Assembly (NCBI GenBank): GCA_039621445.1 | Contig: CP154955.1 | Span: 40,990,426 to 41,054,425 of the forward strand | Reading direction: 5' to 3' | DNA length: 64,000 nucleotides | Source: Euglena gracilis | Lineage: Eukaryota > Euglenida > Euglenophyceae > Euglenales | Shown here: positions 63,378 through 64,000 of the stretch, one piece after another | How positions within the stretch are numbered: position 1 is the first letter of the stretch | Layout of the letters: each line of letters opens with the position of its first letter | Made by a program: the position numbers and the translations under genes | The notes under the pieces: generated by a model | The model's input: the letters and a program-made list of their open reading frames with translations, nothing else | Told to the model about the DNA's origin: nothing | Database searches by the model: none

Positions 63378-64000
63378 CCGTTTGGCACTATTGTCTCCAC
63401 CGGCTGGAGCGCTTGTGCTCCAAGCTCCCCCAGCGGCCGGGGTGTTGGTCCGTCGAGGTATCCCGCCTGGTCAAGGAGCTCTGCCGACAGCGCCTGCTCT
63501 CTTCACAGCCCACTCCCTCCCTGCTCCGCACCGCCGCCCAACAGTCTTCCCAGGTGTGCAGGACCAAGCTGCAGGCCCCGTTGCGCCGCATGTGCCAGGA
63601 CCGCACGGTGCGTTGGAAGGCGGCCCTCCCCGAGATCTGGAAGGAGCGCCCGGGGGTGCTCCAGCACTGTTTGGGGTGCGTTGAAGGCGGCCTCCCCGAG
63701 ATCTGGAAGGAGCGCCCGGGGGGTGCTCCAAGCACTGTTTGGAGTCCGAAGCCAATCCCATGGGGCTCCCGCCCTGTCTGAATGCCCAGGGGCTCCAATG
63801 CCTCACCCCGGCAGAGGTCGACTCGCCGTCCGCTCAAACTGGGGTGGACGAGGCCATGCGAGGCAACACGCGTGGCCGTCAACGAAGAGGCCCGCTGGGG
63901 TTGTGTTTCTCTCCTCCCCGTTCGCCCCTCACCTGCCCCGCGCCGACTGGCCTTCCTCAACCTGGACAGTCCGAACGGGGTCGCCCGAAGCCCTGCACTC
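63378..64000 (+). other. Coding-like GC-rich segment, product unknown
   Basis: Composition changes abruptly from C/G runs to balanced GC-rich sequence at the repeat boundary. An open frame from 63379 reads WHYCLHRLERLCSKLPQR..., QVCRTKLQAPLRRMCQDRTV and KAALPEIWKERPGVLQHC, with many charged and hydrophobic residues in a codon-like pattern. A 68-base tandem duplication (63608-63743) breaks it. It may be part of a host gene or a transposon protein continuing past the right edge. No family recognised. Confidence 0.35.
63608..63743. repeat. 68-bp tandem duplication
   Basis: GTGCGTTGGAAGGCGGCC...CAGCACTGTTTGG is repeated once head to tail with small differences, which shifts the frame because 68 is not a multiple of three. 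Confidence 0.9.

Noticed and set aside
1-64000. tRNA, rRNA or bacterial gene content
   Set aside because: No cloverleaf, rRNA core motif, Shine-Dalgarno-spaced ORF set or operon structure was seen.

Overview
The window is nuclear DNA of a eukaryote, most likely a euglenid. It is dominated by one very large gene on the minus strand and by nested transposable elements. The organism call rests on intron type: the one complete gene mixes ordinary GT...AG introns with introns that have no consensus at the splice point but carry CAG (once CTG, once CAA) at about +4 to +6 and a complementary CTG, CAG or TTG near -8 to -6. That signature is known for the nonconventional introns of euglenids. No database search was possible, so species is not named.

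Layout. 1-3200 (minus): decayed retrotransposon with a DIRS/Ngaro-like reverse transcriptase and RNase H and a Gag-like reading frame. 4099-39585 (minus): cytosolic-type threonyl-tRNA synthetase, 20 exons, about 712 codons, in frame throughout, in 35.5 kb; coding is only about 6% of the span. 39586-64000: no complete host gene recognised. This part is a mosaic of inverted and direct repeats with nested insertions, plus a possible gene fragment at the right edge.

The repeats fall into three recurring classes. (i) Non-autonomous elements with 8-bp target duplications, many with CAGG...CCTG ends (hAT-like). (ii) Small elements with long C/G-run inverted repeats inserted at TA, several confirmed by an empty copy of the site elsewhere in the window. 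(iii) A longer family carrying an unfamiliar ORF that ends in a PHD zinc finger. Large inverted repeats (about 0.5-1.4 kb arms) join several of these, and two pairs enclose exons 1-2 of the synthetase.

Most interesting inference: a nonconventional intron is N3-CAG...CTG-N5, and 3+5=8 equals the target duplication length of the CAGG...CCTG elements in the same window. Splicing an element at those positions would restore the target sequence exactly. This fits an origin of such introns from hAT-like miniature elements, although the duplications around the introns themselves have mostly decayed.
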